64,000 nt of DNA from an uncultured Bacteroidales bacterium (GTDB lineage: Bacteria > Bacteroidota > Bacteroidia > Bacteroidales > Bacteroidaceae), in contig CACWTU010000002.1 of the NCBI GenBank assembly GCA_902763885.1, forward strand, positions 1-64,000. The letters are read 5' to 3'. The position numbers were made by a program, and so were the translations under genes. Positions 54,680 through 63,035 of the stretch are shown here, one piece after another (the first letter of the stretch is position 1; the number at the start of each line of letters is the position of its first letter). The notes below the pieces were generated by a model, which was not told the DNA's origin, did no database searches, and saw nothing but the letters and a program-made list of their open reading frames with translations.

Positions 54680-56530
54680 ATGGATATGATAAGTAACAGT
54701 CGGACAGGAAGGTTTTACACACTGATGAGACATTATCTTGGTCTTGTGCTTGTCTTTGTGTTGCAGAAACCTCTGTTTATGGCCTACGCTGGTGCTTTCC
54801 ATCGTCATTACGGTATTATGGACTGGCTACGGGTTATGTGGCATGGTATTCCCATTGACCTGTCGGTGGCCGGTTATCTGACAATCTTCCCGCTTTTATT
54901 GATAGTGATAGGTATCTGGATCAGATCCTTTCCTGTAAAGAGAATCATTCAGGTCTATGATGTTTTGGCAGCGTTGCTGCTTTCTTTGATATTTGTAGGT
55001 GATGCAGCCCTTTATCCTTTCTGGGGGTTCAAGTTGGATGCTTCAGTACTGTTTTATCTCAGGACTCCCAAGGAGGCCGTTGCAAGCGTATCGCCCCTGA
55101 TGGTAATAATAGGCATTCTGGTGATACTGCTTGTGGCATGGATGATCTACAGGGTGCTTGTTTATGCGCTTAAACCTATTGAGATTCCATACAACAAGGT
55201 CCTCATAAGACTACCGGTCACTGTATTGTACATACTTCTGTTCGGGCCTCTTTTCCTTGCCATTCGCGGCGGAATAAGGGAGTCAACCATGAATGTGGGT
55301 CATGCTTATTTCACCTCTGACCAGTTCATGAACCACTCTGCCGTCAATCCCGGATTCAGTCTGCTCAGCTCAGTGAGCAAGACATCCGATTATTCAGAAT
55401 GGTATGATTATCTTGAAGAGGACAGACGCCGTGAGCTGTTCGAGGGTCTTTATGATACATCACTTGAAGGTACTGAGAAACTGCTCAATACCGATCGGCC
55501 CAATGTGCTTGTTCTTGTCATAGAGGGAATGGGAGGTGATTTTGTCCATGCCATAAGCGGCAGGCCTGATGTCACTCCACGTTTGGACAGTCTGATATCA
55601 CAGGGCATTTTCTTCAGCAACTGCTATGCCGGAAGTTTCCGTACAGACAGGGGTATGGTATGTGTCATGAACGGTCATCCGGGCCTGCCCATGACCTCAA
55701 TCATGAAACTCCCCAATAAGAGTGCTGCTCTGCCGTCTTTGCCCGGAAAACTGCGTGAGGTAGGCTATGAGACATATTTCATGTATGGAGGTGATATTAA
55801 TTTCACCAATATGAACAGTTGGCTTTACGGCACAGGTTTCAAGCATGTGACATCGGATGCAGAATTCACCCATCTGGAGCGTAAGACCAATGCTTGGGGT
55901 GTGAATGATGATATCACGTTCAGCCGTCTGCTGTCAGAGATAAAGGAACGTAAGGACTCTCTCTGGTTCGGCGGATACCTGAGTCTGAGCAGCCATGAGC
56001 CGTTTGAGGTTCCCTATCATAGGCTGGATGACAAGATATGTAACTCATTTGCCTACACAGACAGTTGTCTGGGTGCTTTTGTGGACAGTCTGCGTAACTC
56101 TCCAATCTGGGACAATCTGCTTCTGGTTATTACTCCTGATCATGGGTTCCGCTACCCTCCGCAGGGATTCGCCTTTGATCCTCATGTGCATCATATTCCC
56201 ATCCTCTGGCTTGGGGGTGCGGTAAAGGAAACTAAGGTGATAGACCGTTTCACCGTACAGCCCGATATGGCTGCCACTATTCTGGCACAGATGGGTATTG
56301 ATTTCAGCGATTTCCGTTTCAGCCGCAATGTGCTGTCGGATACATATAAATACCCGTTTTCATTCTACACATTCTCAAACGGCCTCTGTTTTATTGACAG
56401 TACCGGAATTACTCTGTATGATGATGATTCGGGACAATGCCTGATCAATGACCCAGTAGGTTCTGATTTGCGTCTTGACAGGGGTAAGGCCATCCTGCAG
56501 ACCTTGTATGATGACCTTGAGACCCGCTAA
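54680..56530 (+). CDS. LTA synthase/sulfatase-superfamily membrane protein
   Basis: A 616-residue alkaline-phosphatase-superfamily enzyme. Five membrane helices fill about residues 15-195. The extracytoplasmic catalytic domain follows with the metal/nucleophile features VLVIEGMGGDF, a Thr in SFRTDRGMVC, SSHEPFEVP and TPDHGFRYPP. Relatives move phosphoglycerol or phosphoethanolamine onto lipid or glycan acceptors. In a Gram-negative the target would be lipid A, a periplasmic glycan or another envelope component; which one is not visible. It is coupled to the RNase H gene (2 nt) and converges on the acyltransferase gene. Confidence 0.9.
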   Translation: MDMISNSRTGRFYTLMRHYLGLVLVFVLQKPLFMAYAGAFHRHYGIMDWLRVMWHGIPIDLSVAGYLTIFPLLLIVIGIWIRSFPVKRIIQVYDVLAALLLSLIFVGDAALYPFWGFKLDASVLFYLRTPKEAVASVSPLMVIIGILVILLVAWMIYRVLVYALKPIEIPYNKVLIRLPVTVLYILLFGPLFLAIRGGIRESTMNVGHAYFTSDQFMNHSAVNPGFSLLSSVSKTSDYSEWYDYLEEDRRRELFEGLYDTSLEGTEKLLNTDRPNVLVLVIEGMGGDFVHAISGRPDVTPRLDSLISQGIFFSNCYAGSFRTDRGMVCVMNGHPGLPMTSIMKLPNKSAALPSLPGKLREVGYETYFMYGGDINFTNMNSWLYGTGFKHVTSDAEFTHLERKTNAWGVNDDITFSRLLSEIKERKDSLWFGGYLSLSSHEPFEVPYHRLDDKICNSFAYTDSCLGAFVDSLRNSPIWDNLLLVITPDHGFRYPPQGFAFDPHVHHIPILWLGGAVKETKVIDRFTVQPDMAATILAQMGIDFSDFRFSRNVLSDTYKYPFSFYTFSNGLCFIDSTGITLYDDDSGQCLINDPVGSDLRLDRGKAILQTLYDDLETR

Positions 56531-56534
56531 GGTC

Positions 56535-57485
56535 TTACTCTTTTCCGGCTTTTTTCTCCTTATAGGCGGGGTGTGTGGCAATCCACTCCTTATATCCCTC
56601 TTTAGTGCGTTTCCAGCGGTTATGGGTCCAGAGCCACAGTTCAGGGCATTCGCGGATATTATCTTCAAGCAGACGCATGTATTTCTCCGTCACAGCAAAT
56701 TCCGGCAAGTCGCCTGTGTGTTCAAAAACAAGCTGAATGTCACAACGGTAATAGCCACGGCGTTTTCTTGTTATGTGCATGTACCAGATTTCCAGATCCA
56801 GTTTTCGGGCCAGGCGTTCAGCACCTGTAAAAACGGGTGTCTCCCTATTCAGGAACCTGGTCCAATAATGTATGTTCCACCACAAAGGGACCTGATCGGC
56901 AATCATTCCGATAAAGTATTTCTTGCCTTCTTTCCTGTAACCTAAAAAACGTCGCATGACCTGCTCCATAGGTATGCTTACTGTTCCGTATCTGTTGCGC
57001 AGCTTGTACATGAACAGTTCTATGGTGGGATTTTCCAGCCTGTGATATACCTGACCTCCTACAAAGTCATTCACATCCGTGAAGAAAAGGTTCATGGAGG
57101 GTATCCATTCCCAATTGCCTACATGGCCTAAATAACCTATACCTGACCTGCCGTTTATGGTCTCCTGCACCAGCTTGTCCATTCCTGTGAATTCCATGTG
57201 ACGCAGTATCCAGCGCTTGCTTGCAGATACGGTCTTGAGAGCCTCGACAAACTGACACGCAAACTGATAGTAAAAGCGGCGTTCCGTACGTCGCAGCCAT
57301 CTCTTGCTCTTGTCAGGAAAAGAGAGGGACAGGTTGTTGCGTACAATGCTCTTTCTGTAGCGCAGGGGGGGAAAGATATACATTAACAGCCATATGATAT
57401 CGGAGAACAGATACAACACCGGCAGCGGGAGCAGTGAGAATATCCAGACGATACCAAAAAGAACCGATGAAAGAAATTTAGCCAT
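56535..57485 (-). CDS. LpxL/HtrB-like lipid A acyltransferase
   Basis: A 316-residue enzyme that adds a secondary acyl chain to lipid A. It has an N-terminal hydrophobic segment (LSSVLFGIVWIFSLLPLPVLYLFSDIIWLL) and the HX4E catalytic motif in GHVGNWEW. Other features are the family's IADQVP-containing stretch and ETPVFTGAERLARKLD. Length is normal for the family. It follows the PAP2 gene by 2 nt, which groups it with lipid A phosphate processing. Confidence 0.9.
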   Translation of the reverse strand: MAKFLSSVLFGIVWIFSLLPLPVLYLFSDIIWLLMYIFPPLRYRKSIVRNNLSLSFPDKSKRWLRRTERRFYYQFACQFVEALKTVSASKRWILRHMEFTGMDKLVQETINGRSGIGYLGHVGNWEWIPSMNLFFTDVNDFVGGQVYHRLENPTIELFMYKLRNRYGTVSIPMEQVMRRFLGYRKEGKKYFIGMIADQVPLWWNIHYWTRFLNRETPVFTGAERLARKLDLEIWYMHITRKRRGYYRCDIQLVFEHTGDLPEFAVTEKYMRLLEDNIRECPELWLWTHNRWKRTKEGYKEWIATHPAYKEKKAGKE

Positions 57486-57487
57486 AT

Positions 57488-58753
57488 TCAGAATGTGAAA
57501 TTAAACCGGGCCCCCATTACAAAGGACCTCCACACTTTATCATAATAATCAAGCCCGCCGTGTACTGTTATGCTTGAGAACGATGATGTCCTGACGGTCA
57601 TACCTACGTTTGCATAGCAGTGAAAACCTTTGGGAATATTCCATTCCAACGGCTGATCCTGATACTGGAAACTGTAGCTGTTGGTGCTGGGTGAGTAACC
57701 GGCAATAGCTTGCCCGTTTATGCTTAACATGCTTATTACCGGAATGTCCATATCCAATCCAGCTCCCAAGGTGTAAACATCAGTGACGCTCCCTTGAGGC
57801 GGCAGGTACAGGTCATCTGAACCGGTCCATTTCATCTGGGTGAGGCCGGCACGGATGGTGGGGCCTATGTACCATGGCATCCAGGAGGCGTCTATTCCTA
57901 TGGAGCAGGCCGGCTTGGCATTCGGGTTGCCATATCCTCCGGATGTAAAGATATCGGCCCCTATGCTGTAGTCGGAGTACAGTCCGAATTTCCATTCCGG
58001 CATATCTTCAATTTCAGGAACCACTATGGACTTTTTCAGGCCGTGGTCGCCAAAAAGGATATCGGTAAGGTCATATGCAAGTTCAGTTGAGAATATGCCT
58101 AAGGCTGCTCCGGCCAGGACATCCGAAGCCCAATGACGGTTTGAGATAACCCTGAATATGCCTGTGGTTGCGGCCATGCCGTATCCGGCTACGCTTATCC
58201 ATGGGCTTACAGTCTCTCCGTACTCTTTATGGAGCATATGTGCGAACATGAATGCGGTAGCTGTATGTCCCGATGGGTAAGAATTGAACGCACGGCCGTC
58301 AGGACGTTCTCTCTTGAATGTATATTTGGCAGCCTGGACAACGGATAGCAGGATTGCTCCCGATGCAATATCCGCCGTTATCATGCGGGGCCAGTCACTG
58401 CGGCTTTCAAGTCCGCCAGCCTTAAGTGCATATAGTAATATGCCAGGTGACAATTGCAGTATATTGGCTGACCACATGCCCGGTGATTTTATGCCGCCTG
58501 TCTTTACAATGCGTTTGTCAAGAAGATAGTCATCAAACAGGATACTGGCGGTAAGCAGACCCGCGGGTAAAAAAATCCGTTGCGTGAAGGATTCCGGCTT
58601 GTAGGCTATACTGGCAGTATCCTTACCTAGAGACCGGTTCAGCGTGTAGTCAATCTCACTTAGAGGCTTATAGGGTCTGAAAGGGTTGATTCCGGCACGG
58701 GTTTCTGCTAGGGGAAGCAACAGTATGGCTGATATGAGCAGGAATCTCTTCAT
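57488..58753 (-). CDS. PAP2-family phosphatase with C-terminal beta-barrel-like region
   Basis: A 421-residue exported protein. After a signal peptide, residues about 60-235 are a PAP2 (type 2 phosphatidic acid phosphatase) domain with all three motifs: KYTFKRERP, SYPSGHT and SNRHWASDV. The last 170 residues alternate polar and hydrophobic positions with many aromatic and Gly residues, and end in Phe (GARFNFTF), as in outer-membrane barrels. The phosphatase may act on lipid A or undecaprenyl phosphates. The barrel reading is inference. It overlaps the next gene upstream by 4 nt. Confidence 0.85.
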   Translation of the reverse strand: MKRFLLISAILLLPLAETRAGINPFRPYKPLSEIDYTLNRSLGKDTASIAYKPESFTQRIFLPAGLLTASILFDDYLLDKRIVKTGGIKSPGMWSANILQLSPGILLYALKAGGLESRSDWPRMITADIASGAILLSVVQAAKYTFKRERPDGRAFNSYPSGHTATAFMFAHMLHKEYGETVSPWISVAGYGMAATTGIFRVISNRHWASDVLAGAALGIFSTELAYDLTDILFGDHGLKKSIVVPEIEDMPEWKFGLYSDYSIGADIFTSGGYGNPNAKPACSIGIDASWMPWYIGPTIRAGLTQMKWTGSDDLYLPPQGSVTDVYTLGAGLDMDIPVISMLSINGQAIAGYSPSTNSYSFQYQDQPLEWNIPKGFHCYANVGMTVRTSSFSSITVHGGLDYYDKVWRSFVMGARFNFTF

Positions 58754-59805
58754 TTCATGTTTTTGAGAGTCTTCTTCATCCCCAATCTGTATTTTACCGT
58801 TATAAGCTGTTGGTTATGTATCGGGGTGTCAGGCGTGAAATGCAGATTCCAGCGGAACCCGAACTGCACGTTTTCATCGGCCACAAACTGAATTCCCAGT
58901 TCAGTCTTGTTATAGAACGTATGGTTATAGAATGGGTCACTGCGATGGAAAAGGAGGCCTGCTTCCGGATCATCCATGAACGGTTGTTGTGCATCTCCTG
59001 CAAATACGGTGCTTTTTATGTCAAACATCTTCCAACCTATCTGTACGTCACCCAAGAATCCTATGGGGCTGTGCCAATTGTCTTCTTTTCGGCAACGTAC
59101 CAGCGAACATAGTACTCCTGCATTGGCTTTCAGTACCAGTTCTGGTGATAATACTCCTGTCAGGTTCAGGCTCAGATAGGGGTTGAACTGGAACTTCTCA
59201 TAGATGTAATGATCCGGTTCCTTGGGTTTGGCAAAATGTGTCATGGCTACGAACCATCCTCCGCCAATCACTTTTTTGCCAACCTGACCGTCCCACACAA
59301 TGCGGAATGCCTCGCGCTGGGTTTCTGTCTGACGGCTGAACCAGTTGCAGTATAGCTCTGTCTGCCAGTTCCAGTCATAGTACTGTATCAATGTTCCTCC
59401 TATTGTGGGCTCAAAGAATGCGATGGAATCATACAGGAAAGCATCGGGTAACTGACGCTGTAAATTGTTGCGCGGTATGGCTCCAAAGTATGAAATCCAG
59501 TTTTCACCGCCATATTTGTAGTAAAGTATGATATCCGGATCAATGCTCTCCTTGGAGCCATATTCCCAAATTTTTGAAACTCCCGCCATAAGAGAGTGGT
59601 TGCCGTGGTCAGCAGTTGCATAATCAATACCAATCTCAGGCATGATGCGCATTCCGTAGATGGTCTGAGGGAGCATGTCTTTCTTGAACTCACGGTTGTC
59701 AAACAGGCCGTCAAAGGCTATGTCAGCGCGTAGTCTCTGGCTGTATCCATGAAAGCACAGAAGTGATAGTGCTATGGTTAAGTATAGTTTGAACGGTTTG
59801 CTCAT
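58750..59805 (-). CDS. Predicted outer-membrane protein of unknown function
   Basis: A 351-residue protein with a signal peptide (MSKPFKLYLTIALSLLCFHGYSQ) and many amphipathic, aromatic-rich strands (for example GGTLIQYYDWNWQTELYCNWFSR and VQFGFRWNLHFTP), which suggests a beta-barrel. I do not recognise a family. It is the first gene of a run with PAP2 and the LpxL-like acyltransferase, overlapping PAP2 by 4 nt, so a role in outer-membrane lipid handling is possible. A -7 box is at 59828-59835. Confidence 0.75.
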   Translation of the reverse strand: MSKPFKLYLTIALSLLCFHGYSQRLRADIAFDGLFDNREFKKDMLPQTIYGMRIMPEIGIDYATADHGNHSLMAGVSKIWEYGSKESIDPDIILYYKYGGENWISYFGAIPRNNLQRQLPDAFLYDSIAFFEPTIGGTLIQYYDWNWQTELYCNWFSRQTETQREAFRIVWDGQVGKKVIGGGWFVAMTHFAKPKEPDHYIYEKFQFNPYLSLNLTGVLSPELVLKANAGVLCSLVRCRKEDNWHSPIGFLGDVQIGWKMFDIKSTVFAGDAQQPFMDDPEAGLLFHRSDPFYNHTFYNKTELGIQFVADENVQFGFRWNLHFTPDTPIHNQQLITVKYRLGMKKTLKNMK

Positions 59806-59827
59806 AAAAACTTATCAACAGATTGCG

Positions 59828-59835
59828 CAAAGTTA
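59828..59835 (-). promoter_or_regulatory. -7 box of the OMP-PAP2-acyltransferase run
   Basis: TAACTTTG on the minus strand, 22 nt from the start codon at 59805; perfect -7 match without a clear -33. Confidence 0.5.
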
Positions 59836-59880
59836 CCTATTTATAATGCATTTACCATTTTTTAGGCCGCATAAAATTTG

Positions 59881-59888
59881 TATCTTCG
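59881..59888 (+). promoter_or_regulatory. Probable -7 box of the ABC exporter gene
   Basis: TATCTTCG, one mismatch from TAnnTTTG, 25 nt before the start codon at 59914. The same TATCTTCG form is used at the tRNA promoter. Confidence 0.45.
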
Positions 59889-59913
59889 CGCATCAAACAA
59901 ACGTTTATAGTCA

Positions 59914-61755
59914 ATGAAAGAATTATTTGCATTCTTGGGACGTTTTGTCAGACCCTATCGCCGCAATCTGGTGGGTAGTGTCATATTCAATCTTCTGTCA
60001 GCATTCCTGAATGTGTTTTCATTCGTTCTCATTGTACCTATTCTTAAGATCCTGTTCCAAATTGAAGATGCAGAGACTTATCAATACATTGAATTGACCG
60101 GAGCAGAGATTGGTGATTACTTTGATATCCTGAAAAACAATTTCTATTGGTGGGTAACTGAATTCATAGATAAATATTCAGCATCCAGGACCTTGCTTCT
60201 TTTAGGATTGATCCTGATTGTGATGACTTTCTTCAAGACAGCCTGTTACTATGCCTCAACGGCAGTCATGGTTCCTTTACGCACCGGCTTGGTACGTGAT
60301 ATGAGAATGAAGGTGTATGACAAGATTCTCAGTCTCCCCATGAGTTTCTTCTCAAAGGAGCGCAAGGGTGATATCATTACACGCATGAGCAATGATGTTT
60401 CAGTGATAGAGGATTCAATTTCCCAGTCTCTCGACATGCTTATCAAAAATCCCATTCTTGTCATTGTCTATGTCGGAACCTTGATAATAACAAGTTGGCA
60501 ACTGACCGTATTCACTGTTGTGATAGGTCCGTTGATTATCTGGATAATGGGAGTGATAGGACGTAAACTTAAGGCTCAGTCTCTTGAGGTGCAGTCGCGT
60601 TGGAGTGATACCATGTCACAGCTTGAGGAAACTCTTGGAGGTCTGAGAGTAATCAAGGCTTTCCTGGCAGAAAAGAAAATGTCCGGCCGTTTTGCTGAAA
60701 AGAGCAATCTGCTGCGCAAGGCAAGCAACCGTGTAAGTCTCAGACAGTCACTTGCACACCCTGTCAGTGAATTCCTGGGCACGGCGCTGATAGTGATAGT
60801 ACTGTGGTTCGGTGGAACTCTGATTCTCAGCAACAAGGCAACAATTGACGCATCCACATTCATCTACTATCTTATCATTCTGTATAGTGTAATCAATCCT
60901 GTCAAGGATATTGCAAAAGCCAGTTATGCCATCCCTAAGGGGCTTGCCTCCGTGGAAAGGGTTGACAAGATCCTTCTGGCAGAAAACAACATAACCGATT
61001 GTGAGAATCCCGTATCCATTGATGAATTCCAGGGTGAAATCAAATACAATGGCGTAAATTTCTCATATGAGGACGGACGTGAGGTTCTGCATGACATTAA
61101 TCTTACCATTCCACGTGGCAAAACCATTGCTTTGGTTGGTCAGTCCGGGTCAGGTAAGTCAACTATGGTTGATCTGCTGCCCCGTTTTTATGATGTTGAC
61201 GAGGGTTCGATAACAATAGACGGAACGGATATACGCAATTTGTCCCTCAAATCACTTCGCAGCCTCATGGGTAATGTCAACCAGGAGGCTATCCTGTTTA
61301 ATGACACATTTTACAACAACATAACGTTTGGAGTCAAGAATGCCACACGTGAACAGGTAATAGCTGCTGCCAAGATCGCCAATGCACATGATTTCATCAT
61401 GGAGACAGAGAACGGATATGACACCAACATAGGTGACCGCGGTTGCCTGCTTTCCGGTGGACAGCGTCAGCGTGTGAGTATTGCCCGTGCCATACTAAAG
61501 AACCCGCCTATCCTGATTCTTGATGAGGCTACAAGTGCACTTGACACAGAGTCAGAGCGTTTGGTTCAGGAGGCATTGGAGCGTCTTATGAAAGACCGTA
61601 CAACAATAGCTATTGCTCACCGCCTTTCTACCATCAAGAATGCAGATGAAATCTGTGTCTTACATGAGGGAAAGATTGTTGAGCGTGGTACTCATGAGCA
61701 GCTTATTGCTTTGAACGGCTATTACAAGAGGCTTCATGATATGCAGCAGTTGTAA
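59914..61755 (+). CDS. MsbA-like ABC transporter (fused permease and ATPase)
   Basis: A 613-residue half-transporter expected to work as a homodimer. Residues about 15-330 hold six membrane helices. The ATPase domain starts at about 365, with Walker A GQSGSGKST, signature LSGGQRQRVSIARA, Walker B ILILDEATSALD and the switch His in AIAHRLSTIKNADE. Type IV exporters of this kind flip lipid A-core (MsbA) or other lipids and drugs. The neighbouring lipid A genes favour a lipid substrate, which remains inference. Confidence 0.92.
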   Translation: MKELFAFLGRFVRPYRRNLVGSVIFNLLSAFLNVFSFVLIVPILKILFQIEDAETYQYIELTGAEIGDYFDILKNNFYWWVTEFIDKYSASRTLLLLGLILIVMTFFKTACYYASTAVMVPLRTGLVRDMRMKVYDKILSLPMSFFSKERKGDIITRMSNDVSVIEDSISQSLDMLIKNPILVIVYVGTLIITSWQLTVFTVVIGPLIIWIMGVIGRKLKAQSLEVQSRWSDTMSQLEETLGGLRVIKAFLAEKKMSGRFAEKSNLLRKASNRVSLRQSLAHPVSEFLGTALIVIVLWFGGTLILSNKATIDASTFIYYLIILYSVINPVKDIAKASYAIPKGLASVERVDKILLAENNITDCENPVSIDEFQGEIKYNGVNFSYEDGREVLHDINLTIPRGKTIALVGQSGSGKSTMVDLLPRFYDVDEGSITIDGTDIRNLSLKSLRSLMGNVNQEAILFNDTFYNNITFGVKNATREQVIAAAKIANAHDFIMETENGYDTNIGDRGCLLSGGQRQRVSIARAILKNPPILILDEATSALDTESERLVQEALERLMKDRTTIAIAHRLSTIKNADEICVLHEGKIVERGTHEQLIALNGYYKRLHDMQQL

Positions 61756-61776
61756 GTATTTTTAAATCACTATAAA

Positions 61777-62961
61777 ATGGTAAAAATCGGTACTCCGCTC
61801 ACTAAGGTTGCCAAGAAGGCACTTCTGTGCGGCTCAGGTGAACTGGGAAAGGAGGTTGCAATTGAATTGCAGCGTTATGGTGTTGAGGTTATAGCCCTTG
61901 ACAGGTATGAGAACGCCCCTGCCATGCAGGTGGCTCACCGCAGTTATGTTCTGTCTATGCTTGACGGCGCACGTCTGCGTGAGATTATTGAGAAGGAGAA
62001 GCCTGATATGATTATTCCGGAGGTTGAGGCTATCGCTACTCCTGAATTGGTAAAACTGGAGAAAGAGGGTTACAACGTTATTCCTACCGCCAATGCCACA
62101 TTCCTTACAATGAACCGTAAGGGCATACGCCAGTTGGCTCATGAGAAGCTGGGCTTGCCCACATCAAATTATCGTTTTGCCGCTACACGTGAGGAGTTTG
62201 ATGCTGCCATCAAGGAGATAGGTACTCCCTGCGTTGTTAAGCCCATCATGAGTTCTTCAGGTCACGGTCAGAGTGTTTGCAAGACTCCTGCTGATGCTGA
62301 CGCTTCATGGAAGATTGCCCAGGAGGGCGGTCGTGCCGGAGGTGGTGAGGTTATCGTAGAGGGATTCGTAAAGTTTGATTATGAGATTACCCTGCTTACC
62401 GTACGTCACAGCGGCGGTACCACATTCCTGAATCCTATAGGTCACCATCAGGTGGACGGTGACTACCGTGAATCATGGCAGGCACAGCCTATGACTGACA
62501 AGGCTCTTGCGCAGGCTCAGGATATCGCTAAGAAGATTACTGACGCTCTGGGCGGTTACGGTATTTTTGGCGTTGAGATGTTCGTTTGCGGTGACAACGT
62601 ATTGTTCAGTGAGGTCTCACCGCGTCCGCATGACACCGGTATGGTTACTATGATTTCACAGGATCTCTCAGAGTTCGCCCTGCATGCACGTGCCGTGCTT
62701 GGTCTGCCTATCCCCAAGATCAATTTCTACGGTCCCAGTGCATCAAAGGCAATCGTTGTTGAGGGCGATACCACAATGGTTGAGTTTGAGAATCTGGATG
62801 AGATCCTTTCTGAGCCCGATGTTCAGATTCGCTTGTTCGGCAAGCCGTTCATTAAGGGCCACCGCCGTATGGGTGTGATTCTGGCTCGTGCAGAAAGTGT
62901 GGAGAAGGCTCTTGAGAAAGTAGAGCGTGCTTACGCCAAACTGAAAGTTAAAGTTTATTGA
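61777..62961 (+). CDS. purT: Formate-dependent GAR transformylase
   Basis: A 394-residue ATP-grasp enzyme that makes formyl-GAR from formate, ATP and GAR in purine synthesis, in place of the folate-dependent PurN. Features include the N-terminal [23 protein letters not shown], the ATP-grasp segments [16 protein letters not shown] and [17 protein letters not shown], and the metal site [28 protein letters not shown]. Length is normal. It lies 21 nt after the ABC gene. Its TGA stop is directly followed by element E3. Confidence 0.97.
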   Translation: MVKIGTPLTKVAKKALLCGSGELGKEVAIELQRYGVEVIALDRYENAPAMQVAHRSYVLSMLDGARLREIIEKEKPDMIIPEVEAIATPELVKLEKEGYNVIPTANATFLTMNRKGIRQLAHEKLGLPTSNYRFAATREEFDAAIKEIGTPCVVKPIMSSSGHGQSVCKTPADADASWKIAQEGGRAGGGEVIVEGFVKFDYEITLLTVRHSGGTTFLNPIGHHQVDGDYRESWQAQPMTDKALAQAQDIAKKITDALGGYGIFGVEMFVCGDNVLFSEVSPRPHDTGMVTMISQDLSEFALHARAVLGLPIPKINFYGPSASKAIVVEGDTTMVEFENLDEILSEPDVQIRLFGKPFIKGHRRMGVILARAESVEKALEKVERAYAKLKVKVY

Positions 62962-63035
62962 TGACCCAATAGGGACAGTCCCCCTGTGCCGTTTTTTTTC
63001 AAAAATGGCACAGGGGGACTGTCCCTATTGGGTCA
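62962..63035. repeat. Palindromic element E3 (inverted pair) spanning convergent stop codons
   Basis: Perfect 29-nt arms, 62962-62990 and 63007-63035, each with the palindrome GGGAC-A-GTCCC. The 16-nt loop is T-rich then A-rich and can extend the stem. The left end abuts the purT stop; the outer TGA of the right arm (63035-63033 on the minus strand) is the stop codon of the sulfatase-like gene. Confidence 0.9.
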
